Assembly: GCA_028873525.1 (NCBI GenBank)
Contig: JAGWIM010000009.1
Coordinates: 1-37,177 of the forward strand
Direction of reading: 5' to 3'
Length of the DNA stretch: 37,177 bases
Source of the DNA: Pseudomonadota bacterium
GTDB lineage: Bacteria > Pseudomonadota > Alphaproteobacteria > Rickettsiales > SXRF01
The translations under genes and the position numbers were made by a program. Positions 7,934-18,271 of the stretch are shown here, one piece after another (the first letter of the stretch is position 1; every line of letters starts with the position of its first letter). The notes below the pieces were generated by a model, which was not told where the DNA came from, made no database searches, and was given only the letters and a program-made list of their open reading frames with translations.

Positions 7934-9058
7934 TCAAATCCTCTCCAGCACGGTGGCAATGCCCTGCCCGCCGCCGATGCACATGGTGGCCAGCGCATAT
8001 TTTCCGCCGCGCTGGTGCAAAAGCTGCGCCGCCTTGCCGGTAATCCTCGCGCCCGACGCGCCGAGCGGATGCCCCAGCGCCAGCGCCCCGCCTTCAAGGT
8101 TGAGTTTGGACGTATCCATGCCGAGTTCTTTAATGACCGCCAGCGCCTGCACGGCAAACGCCTCGTTAAGCTCGATAATATCCATGTCCTTAAGCGCAAG
8201 GCCGGCGCGCCTCAGCGCCTTGCGGCTGGCCTCGACCGGGCCTAAGCCCATGATCTCCGGCGCAATGCCGGCCACCGCGAAACTTTTGATGCGCGCCAGC
8301 TTGGGCAATGTATTTTTGTCGGCATATGCTTCGCTGGCCACAATCACCGCCGCCGCGCCGTCGGTCACCGGCGAGGAGGTCGCCGCCGTCACCATGCCTT
8401 TTTCGTCGAAGGCCGGTGCCAGCGCCGCCATTTTTTCCAGGCTCGTATCCGGCCGGATGCAGCCGTCCCTGGTGACGCTGCCGCCCCTGACGGTAATAGG
8501 AATAATCTCCCGCGACAAATCGGCCTTGGCCGCTTTCTGGTGGCTTGAGAGCGTGAATTCCTCCTGGCGTTCACGCGGAATCGGAAATTTGGCGCATAAA
8601 TTCTCCGCCGTCATGCCCATCGACATATAGGCCGCCGGCATGGATTCATAGAGATTCGGGTTGGGCGACACGTTGAACCCGCCCATCGGGATGCGCGACA
8701 TGGATTCCACCCCCGCCGCGATGAACAGTTCCCCGGCGCCGCAGGCGATTTTGCCGGTTGCCATGTGAATGCTCTCCATCGAGGAGCCGCAGAAGCGGTT
8801 GACCGTCGCCCCCGCTACCGTGAGCGGCAGCCCGGCGACAAACCCCGCCAGCCGCGCGATATTGAGTCCCTGCTCGCCTTCCGGAAAGGCGCACCCGGCC
8901 AGCAGGTCTTCAATGTCATCGGCCTTGATCGGCGCCCTGGCCAGCAGCCCCTTGATGACCTGCGCCAGCAGGTCGTCCGGGCGGGTTTTGGCCAGTTCGC
9001 CCTTGTTGGCGAGTGTAAACGGCGAGCGCGCATAGGCGCAGATAACAGCGTAAGACAT
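7934..9058 (-). CDS. Acetyl-CoA C-acyltransferase (thiolase, FadA/FadI type)
   Basis: A 374-residue degradative thiolase that cleaves 3-ketoacyl-CoA in beta-oxidation. The acyl-accepting Cys90 lies in VNRFCGSSM, the active-site His330 in GHPLGASGAR and the second Cys360 in MCIGGGQG; NEAFA is also conserved. Slightly shorter than the usual ~390 residues, with no block missing. It ends 29 bp from the FadN-type gene on the opposite strand, so the two genes for consecutive steps are convergent rather than in one operon. Upstream of its start lies a short palindromic repeat (9074-9115). A biosynthetic PhaA-like role is less likely given the sequence around Cys90. Confidence 0.92.
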   Translation of the reverse strand: MSYAVICAYARSPFTLANKGELAKTRPDDLLAQVIKGLLARAPIKADDIEDLLAGCAFPEGEQGLNIARLAGFVAGLPLTVAGATVNRFCGSSMESIHMATGKIACGAGELFIAAGVESMSRIPMGGFNVSPNPNLYESMPAAYMSMGMTAENLCAKFPIPRERQEEFTLSSHQKAAKADLSREIIPITVRGGSVTRDGCIRPDTSLEKMAALAPAFDEKGMVTAATSSPVTDGAAAVIVASEAYADKNTLPKLARIKSFAVAGIAPEIMGLGPVEASRKALRRAGLALKDMDIIELNEAFAVQALAVIKELGMDTSKLNLEGGALALGHPLGASGARITGKAAQLLHQRGGKYALATMCIGGGQGIATVLERI

Positions 9059-9073
9059 ATATACCTCGTGGCT

Positions 9074-9115
9074 CGAGTCGCGAAAAATTCACGCGACTCG
9101 CGACTCGTAGACTCG
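9074..9115. repeat. CGCGACT heptamer element between thiolase and reductase genes
   Basis: CGCGACT occurs twice in tandem (9092-9105), followed by an 8-base variant. The inverted arm CGAGTCGCG is at 9074-9082, a perfect 9-bp inverted repeat with 9092-9100. It lies in the divergent promoter region of the thiolase and reductase genes. Confidence 0.75.
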
Positions 9116-9172
9116 AATCACATTATTGTAGCAAAAAAACCTTACTTTTTCATTAGTTTTTCGTTAGAAACG

Positions 9173-9204
9173 TCATTATGAGCGTAGCGGAGCAATAACG
9201 GAGA
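9173..9204. repeat. GTCATTATGAGCGTAGCGGAGCA-type repeat fragment
   Basis: The sequence around 9173-9204 (cgtcattatgagcgtagcgg, then agcaataacgg) resembles the widespread bacterial GTCATTGCGAGCGAAGCGAAGCAATC repeat family. It also supplies the GGAG-like ribosome binding region of the next gene. Single copy in this window. Confidence 0.5.
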
Positions 9205-9208
9205 AGGC

Positions 9209-10285
9209 ATGGGCGCCATTGAGACGGATATCGTGATTATCGGCGCCGGGCCGGTCGGGCTTTTCGCCGTGTTCGAGGCCGGGATGCTGAAAATGCGCGC
9301 CCATGTCGTCGACGCGCTGGATCTGGTCGGCGGCCAGTGCGCCGCGCTCTACCCGGAAAAGCCGATTTACGACATCCCCGGCCATCCTTCCATCCTCGCC
9401 GCCGCACTCATCGAAAAGCTGAAGGAACAGGCGGCGCCGTTTAAGCCGGTGTATCATCTGGGACAGAAGGTGGAAAAAATAGTTCCTTGTGATTCGCGCC
9501 CCGTGCCGTGTGAAGAAAATGAATTACAAGGCGCAGGGCACAGGGCACAAAGTACAGGATTCACTTTGACCACCTCCGCCGGAACCAGCATCACCTGCAA
9601 AGCCATCATCATCGCCGCCGGCTGCGGCGCCTTCGGCCCCAACCGCCCGCCGCTCGCCGGACTGGAGCAGTACGAAGGCAAGAGCGTGTTTTACCTGGTC
9701 GGCAGGCGCGAGGACTTCCACGGCAAAAGCGTTGTCATCGCCGGCGGCGGCGACTCGGCGGTCGACTGGGCGATTTCGCTTTCCGAACTGGCGAAGAAAA
9801 TCTATGTCGTCCACCGCCGCGACAAATTCCGCTGTGCGCCCGAAAGCGCCGCTCGTTTGAAGGCGTTGGCCGACAGCGGCAAAATCGAATTGGTGATTCC
9901 TTACCAGTTGGCACGCCTCGAAGGCAAAAACGGACAGCTTTCCTCGGTTGTCGCCGCGACGCTGGAGGGCGAGGAACGGGCGCTCGCCGCCGACGCGCTG
10001 CTGCCGTTCTTCGGGCTTGCCATGGAACTTGGGCCGATCGCCGGGTGGGGGCTGAACCTCACGCAGAACCATGTCGCGGTGAACCCGGCCACCTGCGAAA
10101 CCAACAGCCCCGGCATCTTCGCCATCGGCGACATCGCCGCCTATCCCGGCAAGCTGAAACTCATCCTCTGCGGCTTTTCGGAAGCGGCGATGGCGATGCG
10201 CGCCGCCTACCCGCTCGTCCACCCGAACGAGGCGCTGCATTTTGAATATTCCACCACCAGCGGCATTCCAAAGATGTCCATATGA
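9209..10285 (+). CDS. Ferredoxin/flavodoxin-NADP+ reductase, thioredoxin-reductase-like type
   Basis: A 358-residue FAD/NAD(P)H oxidoreductase. The FAD motif [11 protein letters not shown] is at residues 10-20, [18 protein letters not shown] at 41-58, the NADPH motif [14 protein letters not shown] at about 176-189 followed by HRRDKFR, and the C-terminal FAD motif [14 protein letters not shown]. There is no CxxC redox pair, which separates this YumC/TrxR-like FNR group from true thioredoxin reductases. It would pass electrons between NADPH and ferredoxin or flavodoxin. Residues ~94-116 are a non-conserved insert encoded by a heptamer repeat. Its TGA overlaps the folD start (ATGA). Length without the insert fits the family (about 335-345). 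Confidence 0.9.
   Translation: MGAIETDIVIIGAGPVGLFAVFEAGMLKMRAHVVDALDLVGGQCAALYPEKPIYDIPGHPSILAAALIEKLKEQAAPFKPVYHLGQKVEKIVPCDSRPVPCEENELQGAGHRAQSTGFTLTTSAGTSITCKAIIIAAGCGAFGPNRPPLAGLEQYEGKSVFYLVGRREDFHGKSVVIAGGGDSAVDWAISLSELAKKIYVVHRRDKFRCAPESAARLKALADSGKIELVIPYQLARLEGKNGQLSSVVAATLEGEERALAADALLPFFGLAMELGPIAGWGLNLTQNHVAVNPATCETNSPGIFAIGDIAAYPGKLKLILCGFSEAAMAMRAAYPLVHPNEALHFEYSTTSGIPKMSI
9488..9557. repeat. Heptamer-array element inserted in frame in the reductase gene
   Basis: Four 7-bp units in tandem at 9530-9557, of the form GGCACAG (second and third units GGCACAG, GGCACAA). An opposed arm with GTGCC words lies at about 9496-9512. Translated in frame as about 23 residues containing [16 protein letters not shown], between two conserved strands of the FAD domain. 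Confidence 0.8.
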
Positions 10286-11169
10286 CCCAGACGAAAATTA
10301 TTGATGGAAAGGCATTCGCGGAAAAGTTGCGTGCCGACATCGCGCGGCGCGTGGCGAAGCTGAAGACCGAAAAACACATCACGCCGGGGCTGGCGGTAGT
10401 GCTGGTCGGCGATAATCCTGCCAGCGATGTGTATGTAAAAAACAAGGCAAAGCAGACCCGCGAAGCCGGCATGAACTCCTACGAATTCCGCCTGCCGGAA
10501 GACACCTATGAGGCAACGCTGCTGGCCAAGATTGAAGAATTGAACCATGATCCGAACGTGCACGGTATTTTAGTGCAGCTACCGTTGCCGAAACAGATTA
10601 ACGAAGCAGCGGTTATCCATGCCGTTGATCACAAGAAAGATGTGGATGGGTTTCACGTCGTCAATGCCGGTTTGCTTGCCACCGGCCAACCGGGCTTCGT
10701 CCCCTGCACGCCATTGGGTTGTTTGATGTTACTTAAAGATACGCTGGGCGATTTATCCGGCAAACACGCCATCATACTTGGCCGCTCGAACATCGTCGGA
10801 AAACCCATGGCGGCGCTGCTGCTGCGTGAAAACTGCACCGTCACCGTCGCCCACTCGAAAACGAAGGATTTACCGGCGCTGGTGAAACAGGCCGACATCG
10901 TCGTTGCCGCCATCGGCAAACCAGAGACGGTGAAAGGCGCATGGCTCAAGCCAGGCGCGGTCGTTATCGATGTCGGCATCAACCGCCTACCCTCCCTTTC
11001 ATCCTCCCTGCCAGCGGGGGGGGCACAGGGGGGAAAACTGGTCGGCGACGTTGATTTTGAAAGCTGCAAAGGCATCGCCGCCGCCATTACTCCCGTCCCC
11101 GGCGGCGTGGGACCCATGACCATCGCCTGCCTGCTTGAGAATACGCTGAAGGCCGCTACTGCTTCTTAG
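10282..11169 (+). CDS. folD: Methylenetetrahydrofolate dehydrogenase / cyclohydrolase
   Basis: A 295-residue bifunctional FolD that interconverts 5,10-methylene- and 10-formyl-tetrahydrofolate with NADP+. Catalytic Tyr50 and Lys54 are in [10 protein letters not shown], the folate-site block is [10 protein letters not shown], Asp of KKDVDGF follows, and the NADP site is [11 protein letters not shown] (about 166-176). The C-terminal [10 protein letters not shown] signature is complete. The start overlaps the reductase stop as ATGA, so translation is probably coupled. Between VGINR and KLVGDVDF, normally a short loop, residues about 236-251 are an extra Ser/Pro/Gly-rich stretch from a GC-rich repeat. 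The end overlaps the convergent mltG by 14 bp. Confidence 0.94.
   Translation: MTQTKIIDGKAFAEKLRADIARRVAKLKTEKHITPGLAVVLVGDNPASDVYVKNKAKQTREAGMNSYEFRLPEDTYEATLLAKIEELNHDPNVHGILVQLPLPKQINEAAVIHAVDHKKDVDGFHVVNAGLLATGQPGFVPCTPLGCLMLLKDTLGDLSGKHAIILGRSNIVGKPMAALLLRENCTVTVAHSKTKDLPALVKQADIVVAAIGKPETVKGAWLKPGAVVIDVGINRLPSLSSSLPAGGAQGGKLVGDVDFESCKGIAAAITPVPGGVGPMTIACLLENTLKAATAS
10987..11034. repeat. C-run/G-run palindromic repeat inserted in frame in folD
   Basis: A CCTCCCTTTCATCCTCCCT block followed by GGGGGGG and GGGGGG runs, the same type as in mreD and glyS. It encodes about 16 extra residues ([16 protein letters not shown]) in the loop before the conserved KLVGDVDF block. Confidence 0.75.
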
Positions 11170-12121
11170 CCACCGCCTGCCGGTATTTTTGCACGTTGTG
11201 ATCATGCTGTTTAAGCGTGGCGGCGAAGTTGTGGCCGCCGTTTCCCGTCGCCACGAAATAGAGGTCGGATGTATCCGGCGGGTTCAGCGCCGCCTCGATG
11301 GAAGCCTTGCCGGGATTGCAGATGGGTGCCGGCGGCAGGCCGGAGATGACGTAGGTATTATAGGGGTTCGGCGCCTGCAGGTCGGCGGTGGTCAGCGCCG
11401 TACCGGGCTTGCCCAGCCCGTACGCCACCGTCGGGTCGGATTGCAGTTTCATGCCTTTCCGCAGGCGGTTGACGAAGACGCCGGCGATATGCCCGCGTTC
11501 ACCCGCAAGCCCGGTTTCCTTCTCGACCATCGAGGCCAGCGTCACCGCCTGCTGTGGCGTAGTAAACGGCAGCCCGGCCTCGCGCTTCGGCCATAACTGC
11601 GCCAACAGCTTCGTCATGCCGGCCTGCATCCGCGCGATCACATCGCTCTTCTTGTCGCCATAGACGAAATAATAGGTGTCCGGCAACAGGCCGCCCTCGG
11701 GGATATTGGCCGGCACGCTTCCTTCCAACGCCGCTTCGCGGTCAAGCAGGACTTCGACTTCAGCGACCGTCAGCCCCTCGGCGACCGTGAGTTTATGGAT
11801 GACGACGCGGCCATGCGTGATCATGTCCATCACCATGGCCGGGCTGGCGGCGGCGGGAAATGCATATTCCCCGGCGCGGAACTTGTGCCGGTCGCCGGAA
11901 AGCAGGGCAATCGCGCCAAACAGCAGCGGATGATTGATAACATGGGCGGCGGCCATGTCGGCGGCGATGGACTGGAGCCGCTCGCCGCGCTTGAAGATAA
12001 GGGCGGTGTCCTGCCGCGACGGCCCGGGCGCGGCATAGTAATGCCACGCATAAACGAACAATACCGCCGGCGCCAATGCAAAACCTAAGAAAATGAATCT
12101 ACGCAATGCCGTCCTCACCAA
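11156..12121 (-). CDS. mltG: Endolytic murein transglycosylase MltG
   Basis: A 321-residue YceG-like protein: N-terminal membrane helix (about residues 9-28), a LysM-like segment ([15 protein letters not shown]), then the YceG domain with GLLPDTYYF and the catalytic Glu200 in [10 protein letters not shown]; the C-terminal [38 protein letters not shown] and [13 protein letters not shown] blocks are all present. It cleaves nascent glycan strands at the inner membrane. The start is TTG at 12121 or GTG at 12118; neither has a strong Shine-Dalgarno. In many proteobacteria mltG follows fabF; here it stands alone, convergent and overlapping with folD. Confidence 0.92.
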   Translation of the reverse strand: MVRTALRRFIFLGFALAPAVLFVYAWHYYAAPGPSRQDTALIFKRGERLQSIAADMAAAHVINHPLLFGAIALLSGDRHKFRAGEYAFPAAASPAMVMDMITHGRVVIHKLTVAEGLTVAEVEVLLDREAALEGSVPANIPEGGLLPDTYYFVYGDKKSDVIARMQAGMTKLLAQLWPKREAGLPFTTPQQAVTLASMVEKETGLAGERGHIAGVFVNRLRKGMKLQSDPTVAYGLGKPGTALTTADLQAPNPYNTYVISGLPPAPICNPGKASIEAALNPPDTSDLYFVATGNGGHNFAATLKQHDHNVQKYRQAVAKKQ

Positions 12122-12341
12122 GGGCTATAACCATCCGTACTCGCTGAACCTAGCGGCCTGCCGGATTTTGTCACCTGTTTCGTTGACGGCGTTCCACAGT
12201 ATGCAGTTTTTTATCCTGAACCGCCCGCCGTTTTCCGGCAGCCGCGCGCGTCCGGCCCGGCGGACAATCGCGGCCACAGGCCGGCGCATGTTCTGGAGTT
12301 CCGTGGTCACGGGAATGACAAAACGAATCCGACGCCAGATA

Positions 12342-12370
12342 AACTTGTCCCCGCGAAGGCGGGGATGAGG
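12342..12370. repeat. TCCCCGC hairpin after maeB
   Basis: A perfect 7-bp stem, TCCCCGC at 12348-12354 and GCGGGGA at 12359-12365, with a 4-base loop. It starts 3 bases beyond the maeB stop on the minus strand. It lacks a T-run, so it is a repeat of the GTCATCCCCGCGAA type rather than a classical terminator, though it may still stabilise the transcript end. The same hairpin is inside glyS (27174-27199). Confidence 0.7.
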
Positions 12371-12372
12371 AG

Positions 12373-14685
<2,313 letters not shown>

Positions 14686-15069
14686 TGTAATCCCTGCGTT
14701 TATCGCGGGGTCTGGCGTTGTTACCAGGGATGCCCGCTTGCTGATACCGGATCCCGCAACAAGCGCGGGGATGATGCTGCGCCGCAGCATAATCTTATGA
14801 GTGCATCGAACAAGCTGCTTTCTACAATGCGGTAGCCGGAATGCAAGGGGAAAGTGCCATTCCGGCGCAGGCCCGCATCCATCATATGATCATTTTATTT
14901 CGGCGCATTTTCTTATTTCCCCGCTCTCGTTTAAGGGAGATGGCCGGGGCGAGGGCGGCGCTGAAACTCTCACTCTCACCCGGTTTTTCCAAGCCTTGCC
15001 GGCGCCCGGCCGGGAAAACCTGCCTTTTCCCCGGGAGGGGGAACAAAAGGGCAACGTCAAGGGAATGTG
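14686..15069. repeat. Repeat-filled intergenic region between maeB and the GDPD gene
   Basis: 384 bases without a convincing gene. Next to maeB are two degenerate hairpins of the CCCCGC...GCGGGG type (about 14692-14716 and 14752-14776). Further on, 14917-14965 and 15010-15045 hold C-run/G-run repeats (TTTCCCCGCTCTCGTTTAAG and CCTTTTCCCCGGGAGGGGGA). The maeB promoter must lie in the first part, but I see no clear -35/-10 pair. Confidence 0.65.
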
Positions 15070-15786
15070 CTACAAGTTTTCCACCGCGTCACTGATCATG
15101 CCGTCCACGCCCAGCGCTTTGGCCTTGGCAATCTGCTCGGGCGTGTTGGCCGTCCAGGTGATGATCTTGAGACGGAGGCGGTGCGCGTCGTCAACCACGG
15201 GCTGCTCCAGCGCGTCGATGCATGGGTTCACCGACCACATGCCTGCGGCTTGCGCCCGTGCCGTAAAATCCGCCGGAATCCTCTGTTCTGGCGGCGTCGC
15301 GCCGATCAGGATGTTCGCATTAACGGCTTGTATCCGCAGCAGCGTATCCCAGTTGAAGCCGATGACGGGAAACCGTGCGTAACCATGGCGTTTGCTGCAC
15401 CGCGTCACCAGTTCCGCCACGCGCGGCACGGCGTCCGCCGCCTTGATTTCGATGAACACCATCAGCCTGTCTGCGGCGAAGGCAAGCAGTTCCTCCAGCG
15501 TCGGGATGCGCTCGCCGCCGCCGGCAACGAACCCCTTCAGTTCTTTCAAAGTAAAATCCGCCACCCGGCCACGCCCGCTGGTTGTGCGTTCCAGCGTATC
15601 GTCGTGGATCACTACTGCCTCGCCGTCTTTGGATACATGCACGTCGCATTCCACGGCATCGGCGCCAAGCTCCAGCGCTTTGCGGAAAGCGGACATCGTG
15701 TTTTCCGGCGCGGCGGCCGACGCGCCGCGATGGGCGATGCGTAAGCAGTGCCGGGTGTTCAATGCCTGGCGCTTGGTGGACATCAT
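15070..15786 (-). CDS. Glycerophosphodiester phosphodiesterase (UgpQ-like)
   Basis: A 238-residue TIM-barrel GDPD that hydrolyses deacylated phospholipids to glycerol-3-phosphate and an alcohol. Conserved features: IAHRGASAAAPENT with the catalytic His (about residue 19), the metal ligands in ADAVECDVHVSKDGEAVVIHDDTLERTT (Glu, Asp and second His), IEIKA, and the C-terminal TWTANTPEQ and LGVDGMISD. No signal peptide, so cytoplasmic like UgpQ. The first ~14 residues come from a heptamer array that also contributes the start region; the catalytic core begins only at LRIAHRG. The gene ends next to repeats and starts 18 bp from the aroQ stop on the same strand, so aroQ-GDPD may be co-transcribed. 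Confidence 0.9.
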   Translation of the reverse strand: MMSTKRQALNTRHCLRIAHRGASAAAPENTMSAFRKALELGADAVECDVHVSKDGEAVVIHDDTLERTTSGRGRVADFTLKELKGFVAGGGERIPTLEELLAFAADRLMVFIEIKAADAVPRVAELVTRCSKRHGYARFPVIGFNWDTLLRIQAVNANILIGATPPEQRIPADFTARAQAAGMWSVNPCIDALEQPVVDDAHRLRLKIITWTANTPEQIAKAKALGVDGMISDAVENL

Positions 15787-15805
15787 TCAGCCAAGCACCG
15801 GGCGC
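15749..15805. repeat. Heptamer-array element at the GDPD start
   Basis: Four 7-bp units at 15749-15776, for example TGCCGGG (15749) and TGCCTGG (15763). The opposed arm CCAAGCACCGGGCGC is at 15791-15805, complementary in part to GCGCTTGGTGG at 15769-15779. The element contains the GDPD start codons (ATG on the minus strand at 15786 and 15783) and reaches the aroQ stop. Confidence 0.8.
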
Positions 15806-16248
15806 TATTTACTGCGCGCTAAGTCAGCCATCGCCTCAATCGCCAATAGGTAACTGCGGCTGCCGAAGCCGCAGATGACGCCTTTGGCCGCCTTCGAGAC
15901 GTAGGACTCATGGCGGAATTCCTCGCGCCGGAAAATATTCGACATATGCACTTCGATGACGGGGATGGAAACCGCCAGCAGCGCGTCCATGATGGCAATC
16001 GAGGTATGGGTGTAAGCGCCGGCGTTGAGGATGATGCCGGCGCAGTTTCCGCCCGCTTTCTGGATGGCGTCGACCAGTTCGCCTTCATGGTTGGACTGAA
16101 AGCAATCCAGCGCCAGCCCGAGCTTTTTCGCCGCCGCGCCGCATTGCTTTTCGATGTCGGCGAGCGTCTCGCGGCCATAGATGTCCGGCTCGCGGCTGCC
16201 TAATTGGTTCAGGTTCGGGCCGTTGACGAGGAGCAGGCGAGGGGGCAT
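15805..16248 (-). CDS. aroQ: 3-dehydroquinate dehydratase, type II
   Basis: A 147-residue type II dehydroquinase (shikimate pathway, third step). LLVNGPNLNQLGSREPDIYG holds the catalytic Tyr and Arg loop, FQSNHEGELVDAIQ the substrate-site block, ILNAGAYTHTSIAI the Asn/His loop, and IPVIEVHMSNIFRREEFRHESYVS the end of the site. I took ATG 16248 because GGAAA stands 6 nt upstream and the product then begins MPPRLLLVNGPNLN with normal family length. The frame remains open to 16314, but that part is repeat-derived. It ends one base into the repeat that precedes the GDPD gene; divergent from thiS. Confidence 0.93.
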   Translation of the reverse strand: MPPRLLLVNGPNLNQLGSREPDIYGRETLADIEKQCGAAAKKLGLALDCFQSNHEGELVDAIQKAGGNCAGIILNAGAYTHTSIAIMDALLAVSIPVIEVHMSNIFRREEFRHESYVSKAAKGVICGFGSRSYLLAIEAMADLARSK

Positions 16249-16275
16249 AATCGTTTCCATGGGTGCGTAGTTTGC

Positions 16276-16330
16276 AGTGCCTGATGCCCGGTAAGCAAAA
16301 CAAGCACCAAGCACTTTACACCAGGCACTA
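16276..16330. repeat. Heptamer-array element between aroQ and thiS
   Basis: The left arm (16276-16296) reads as three 7-bp units beginning AGTGCCT, GATGCCC. The right arm (16303-16330) has four units beginning AGCACCA, AGCACTT and ending GGCACTA. AGTGCCTG at the left end is complementary to CAGGCACT at the right end, so the whole can fold into one long imperfect hairpin. It ends 7 bases before the thiS ATG. Confidence 0.85.
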
Positions 16331-16337
16331 TATAACT

Positions 16338-16538
16338 ATGAACATCAAGCTCAACGGAAAACATCAATCCGCCCCGGACGGCGCGACCGTGCTGGCGCTT
16401 GCCGAGTCGCTTGGCCTCAACCCGAAGCAGGTGGCCATTGAGCGCAACCGCGGGATTGTGCCAAGGAGCGTTTACGGCAGCGTGCGGCTTGCCGAGGGCG
16501 ATGAAATCGAGGTCGTGAAATTTATCGGGGGAGGGTAG
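16338..16538 (+). CDS. thiS: Sulfur carrier protein ThiS
   Basis: A 66-residue ubiquitin-fold sulfur carrier for the thiazole part of thiamine. MNIKLNGK at the start, VLALAESLGLNPKQVAIERN in the middle, and the C-terminal FIGGG with the diglycine that is adenylated and thiocarboxylated. The frame is open further upstream, but the added residues come from the heptamer element, so ATG 16338 is the natural start. No Shine-Dalgarno is visible because the repeat occupies that place. No TPP riboswitch is recognisable upstream. Followed by thiG after another repeat. Confidence 0.92.
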   Translation: MNIKLNGKHQSAPDGATVLALAESLGLNPKQVAIERNRGIVPRSVYGSVRLAEGDEIEVVKFIGGG

Positions 16539-16553
16539 AAGCGCGTAGTGTGC

Positions 16554-16604
16554 AGCGCCTGGTACTTGAACGTGCCAGGCGCCGAGCACCAGGCACGAAG
16601 CACT
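16554..16604. repeat. Heptamer-array element between thiS and thiG
   Basis: The left part begins AGCGCCT, GGTACTT (16554-16567). The right part (16575-16602) has four 7-bp units, for example CCAGGCA (16589) and CGAAGCA (16596), and ends 2 bases before the thiG ATG. GGCGCC-type words allow pairing of the two parts. Unit sequence is close to the copy before thiS. Confidence 0.85.
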
Positions 16605-17387
16605 ATGGAAAATGATGCGTTCATATTAGCAGGTAAATCTTACCGTTCCCGCTTGCTGGTCGGCACCGGAAAATATAAAAACCTCGCCGAGACGAAAGCA
16701 GTGGTCGAAGCCAGCGGCGCCGAGATTATCACCGTGGCGCTGCGGCGCGTCGACCTCGCCACAAAAGGCGAGGGGAGTTTGATGGAGGCGCTGCCGCCGC
16801 CGCGTTATGCCTATCTTCCCAACAGCGCCGGATGTTTTACCGCCGACGAGGCGATACGCACCTTAAAACTGGCGCGCGAACTCGGCGGCTGGATGCTGGT
16901 CAAGCTGGAAGTCATCGCCGACCGCACGACGCTTTATCCCGATGTCGAGGAAACCATCAGGGCGGCGCGCACCCTCGCCAGGGACGGATTCCACGTGATG
17001 GCCTATACGACCGATGACCTCGCGGCGGCGCGGCGGCTGGAAGATGCAGGCTGTGCCGCCGTAATGCCGCTGGCGTCGCCCATCGGTTCCGGGCTTGGCA
17101 TCCGCAGTCCCGAAAAAATCGCCGCGATTGCCGGAAAATTAAAGGTGCCGGTGCTGGTCGATGCCGGAATCGGCACGGCGTCGGATGCGACGATCGCCAT
17201 GGAGCTTGGCTGTGCCGGGGTGCTGCTCAACTCGGCGCTGGCTGGGGCCAGGCAGCCGGTGGTCATGGCGCGGGCGATGAAGGCGGCGGTCGAGGCCGGC
17301 AGGCTCGCCTGTCTTGCCGGACGCATGGCAAAACGCGAAACGGCCAGCGCCAGTTCGCCGCAAAAAGGCACTCTTCCCGCAGCTTAG
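16605..17387 (+). CDS. thiG: Thiazole synthase ThiG
   Basis: A 260-residue TIM-barrel enzyme forming the thiazole phosphate from deoxyxylulose phosphate, dehydroglycine and ThiS thiocarboxylate. [10 protein letters not shown] near the start, VALRRVD, the Schiff-base Lys in [22 protein letters not shown] and [15 protein letters not shown] phosphate-site blocks, and the C-terminal [14 protein letters not shown] 16605 gives the normal family start and length; upstream residues in the same frame are encoded by the repeat. thiS and thiG are adjacent, but thiE, thiO or thiC do not follow; the next 155 bp contain a small hairpin repeat. Confidence 0.95.
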   Translation: MENDAFILAGKSYRSRLLVGTGKYKNLAETKAVVEASGAEIITVALRRVDLATKGEGSLMEALPPPRYAYLPNSAGCFTADEAIRTLKLARELGGWMLVKLEVIADRTTLYPDVEETIRAARTLARDGFHVMAYTTDDLAAARRLEDAGCAAVMPLASPIGSGLGIRSPEKIAAIAGKLKVPVLVDAGIGTASDATIAMELGCAGVLLNSALAGARQPVVMARAMKAAVEAGRLACLAGRMAKRETASASSPQKGTLPAA

Positions 17388-17410
17388 GATGTATCCCAAT
17401 TGTGCTATCC

Positions 17411-17431
17411 CCTCTCCCGCTTGCGGAAGAG
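17411..17431. repeat. CTCTCCCGC/GCGGAAGAG hairpin after thiG
   Basis: CTCTCCCGC at 17412-17420 pairs with GCGGAAGAG at 17423-17431 with one mismatch. It matches the C-run/G-run repeat class seen in mreD, folD and glyS. There is no T-run, so I do not call it a terminator. Confidence 0.55.
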
Positions 17432-17542
17432 ACGAATGCCGAACTTTTCATTAAGCGCTATAACGTATTGTTTTCGCTGACGCGCTAGCTTAGGCACGGT
17501 TTTTGCTCCTAAATTCCCCGAGACCAACCAAATGGGGGAGTT

Positions 17543-18181
17543 ATGAGCGCTATCAGCAACTTATCCGGCGGCTATTACCAGTTGAACAATCCGGGCGCCG
17601 GGCTTGCGAACGCCCAGCAGGCGCCCAACGCCACGGATGCGCTTTTGCAGGCCATGTCGTCATCGGATGGCGGCGGCAATATTTCTTCGCCTAACAGTGA
17701 CGCCTTCCTGCTCGATTTAAGCCCGCAGGCGCAGCAGATTATCGGTGGCATGGGCGGCGCCGCGTCCACCGGCGCGGCGTCAGCCGCCGATATTTTCGGC
17801 GGCGGCGGCAATTTTATCCTAAGCGCACAGCAGCAGCAGCAGGTCGGCGCTATTCTCGCCAAATACAAGGACGCGCCCTACACGCAGGACACCTTCAACA
17901 AGATTCAGAACGACCTGAACGCCGCCGGGCTTGGGCCAAGCCTGCTGTCGCTGAAAGATCAAACGCAATCCTTCGACCCGGCGCTGGTACTGATCGATGC
18001 GCTGAACGGAACGGCGACCGACAGCAGCAGCGGCGCGTTAGGCCTTGGAACCAATGCTGCCGGTGAACAAACCAAAACCGCCAACTACATGCAGGGCATC
18101 ATCCAGCAATGGCAAAATATTTCCACTACCTATAAGGCGCAAAACAACGCCGCGCCGGCGGCGGGAACGGCGGGGGCGTAA
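17543..18181 (+). CDS. Unrecognised low-complexity Ala/Gly/Gln/Ser-rich protein
   Basis: A 212-residue protein with a strong GGGGGAG ribosome binding site 3 nt before the ATG. Composition is dominated by Ala, Gly, Ser, Gln and Asn, with almost no Cys or aromatic residues. It has an FLLDLSPQAQQII segment (about 53-65), an LSPxAQ-type motif that I associate with exported or motility-linked hypothetical proteins of proteobacteria, a Gly-rich linker and a more ordered C-terminal half (QVGAILAKYKDAPYTQDTFNKIQNDL). No signal peptide or membrane segment. It could be secreted by a leaderless route, but that is inference. A protein of similar character is at 34201-34680. Confidence 0.75.
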   Translation: MSAISNLSGGYYQLNNPGAGLANAQQAPNATDALLQAMSSSDGGGNISSPNSDAFLLDLSPQAQQIIGGMGGAASTGAASAADIFGGGGNFILSAQQQQQVGAILAKYKDAPYTQDTFNKIQNDLNAAGLGPSLLSLKDQTQSFDPALVLIDALNGTATDSSSGALGLGTNAAGEQTKTANYMQGIIQQWQNISTTYKAQNNAAPAAGTAGA

Positions 18182-18227
18182 AACCATAAGGTCTATATCG
18201 CGCCCACGGCACCGCACGCCGGATTCC

Positions 18228-18259
18228 CCCGTAATTTTCGCAAGGGCAAAAATTACGGG
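18228..18259. repeat. 11-bp hairpin beyond the Hc1-like gene
   Basis: CCCGTAATTTT at 18228-18238 pairs perfectly with AAAATTACGGG at 18249-18259 around a CGCAAGGGCA loop. The left half and loop recur at about 22298-22320 (CCCGTAATTTTCGCAAGAGC), so this is a dispersed repeat. It lies between the convergent ends of the flanking genes and may also act as a bidirectional transcript end, though no clear T-run follows on either strand. Confidence 0.65.
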
Positions 18260-18271
18260 AAAATGACAAAA

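Noticed and set aside
12125-12310. 61-codon minus-strand ORF between mltG and maeB
   Set aside because: No ribosome binding site, Arg-rich translation with no family likeness, and the area ends in repeat DNA.
16249-16337. TPP riboswitch upstream of thiS
   Set aside because: The region is filled by the heptamer element; no conserved CUGAGA core or second THI-box half is visible.
16276-16604. CRISPR-like array
   Set aside because: Units are only 7 bp, degenerate and contiguous; there are no spacers and no cas genes.
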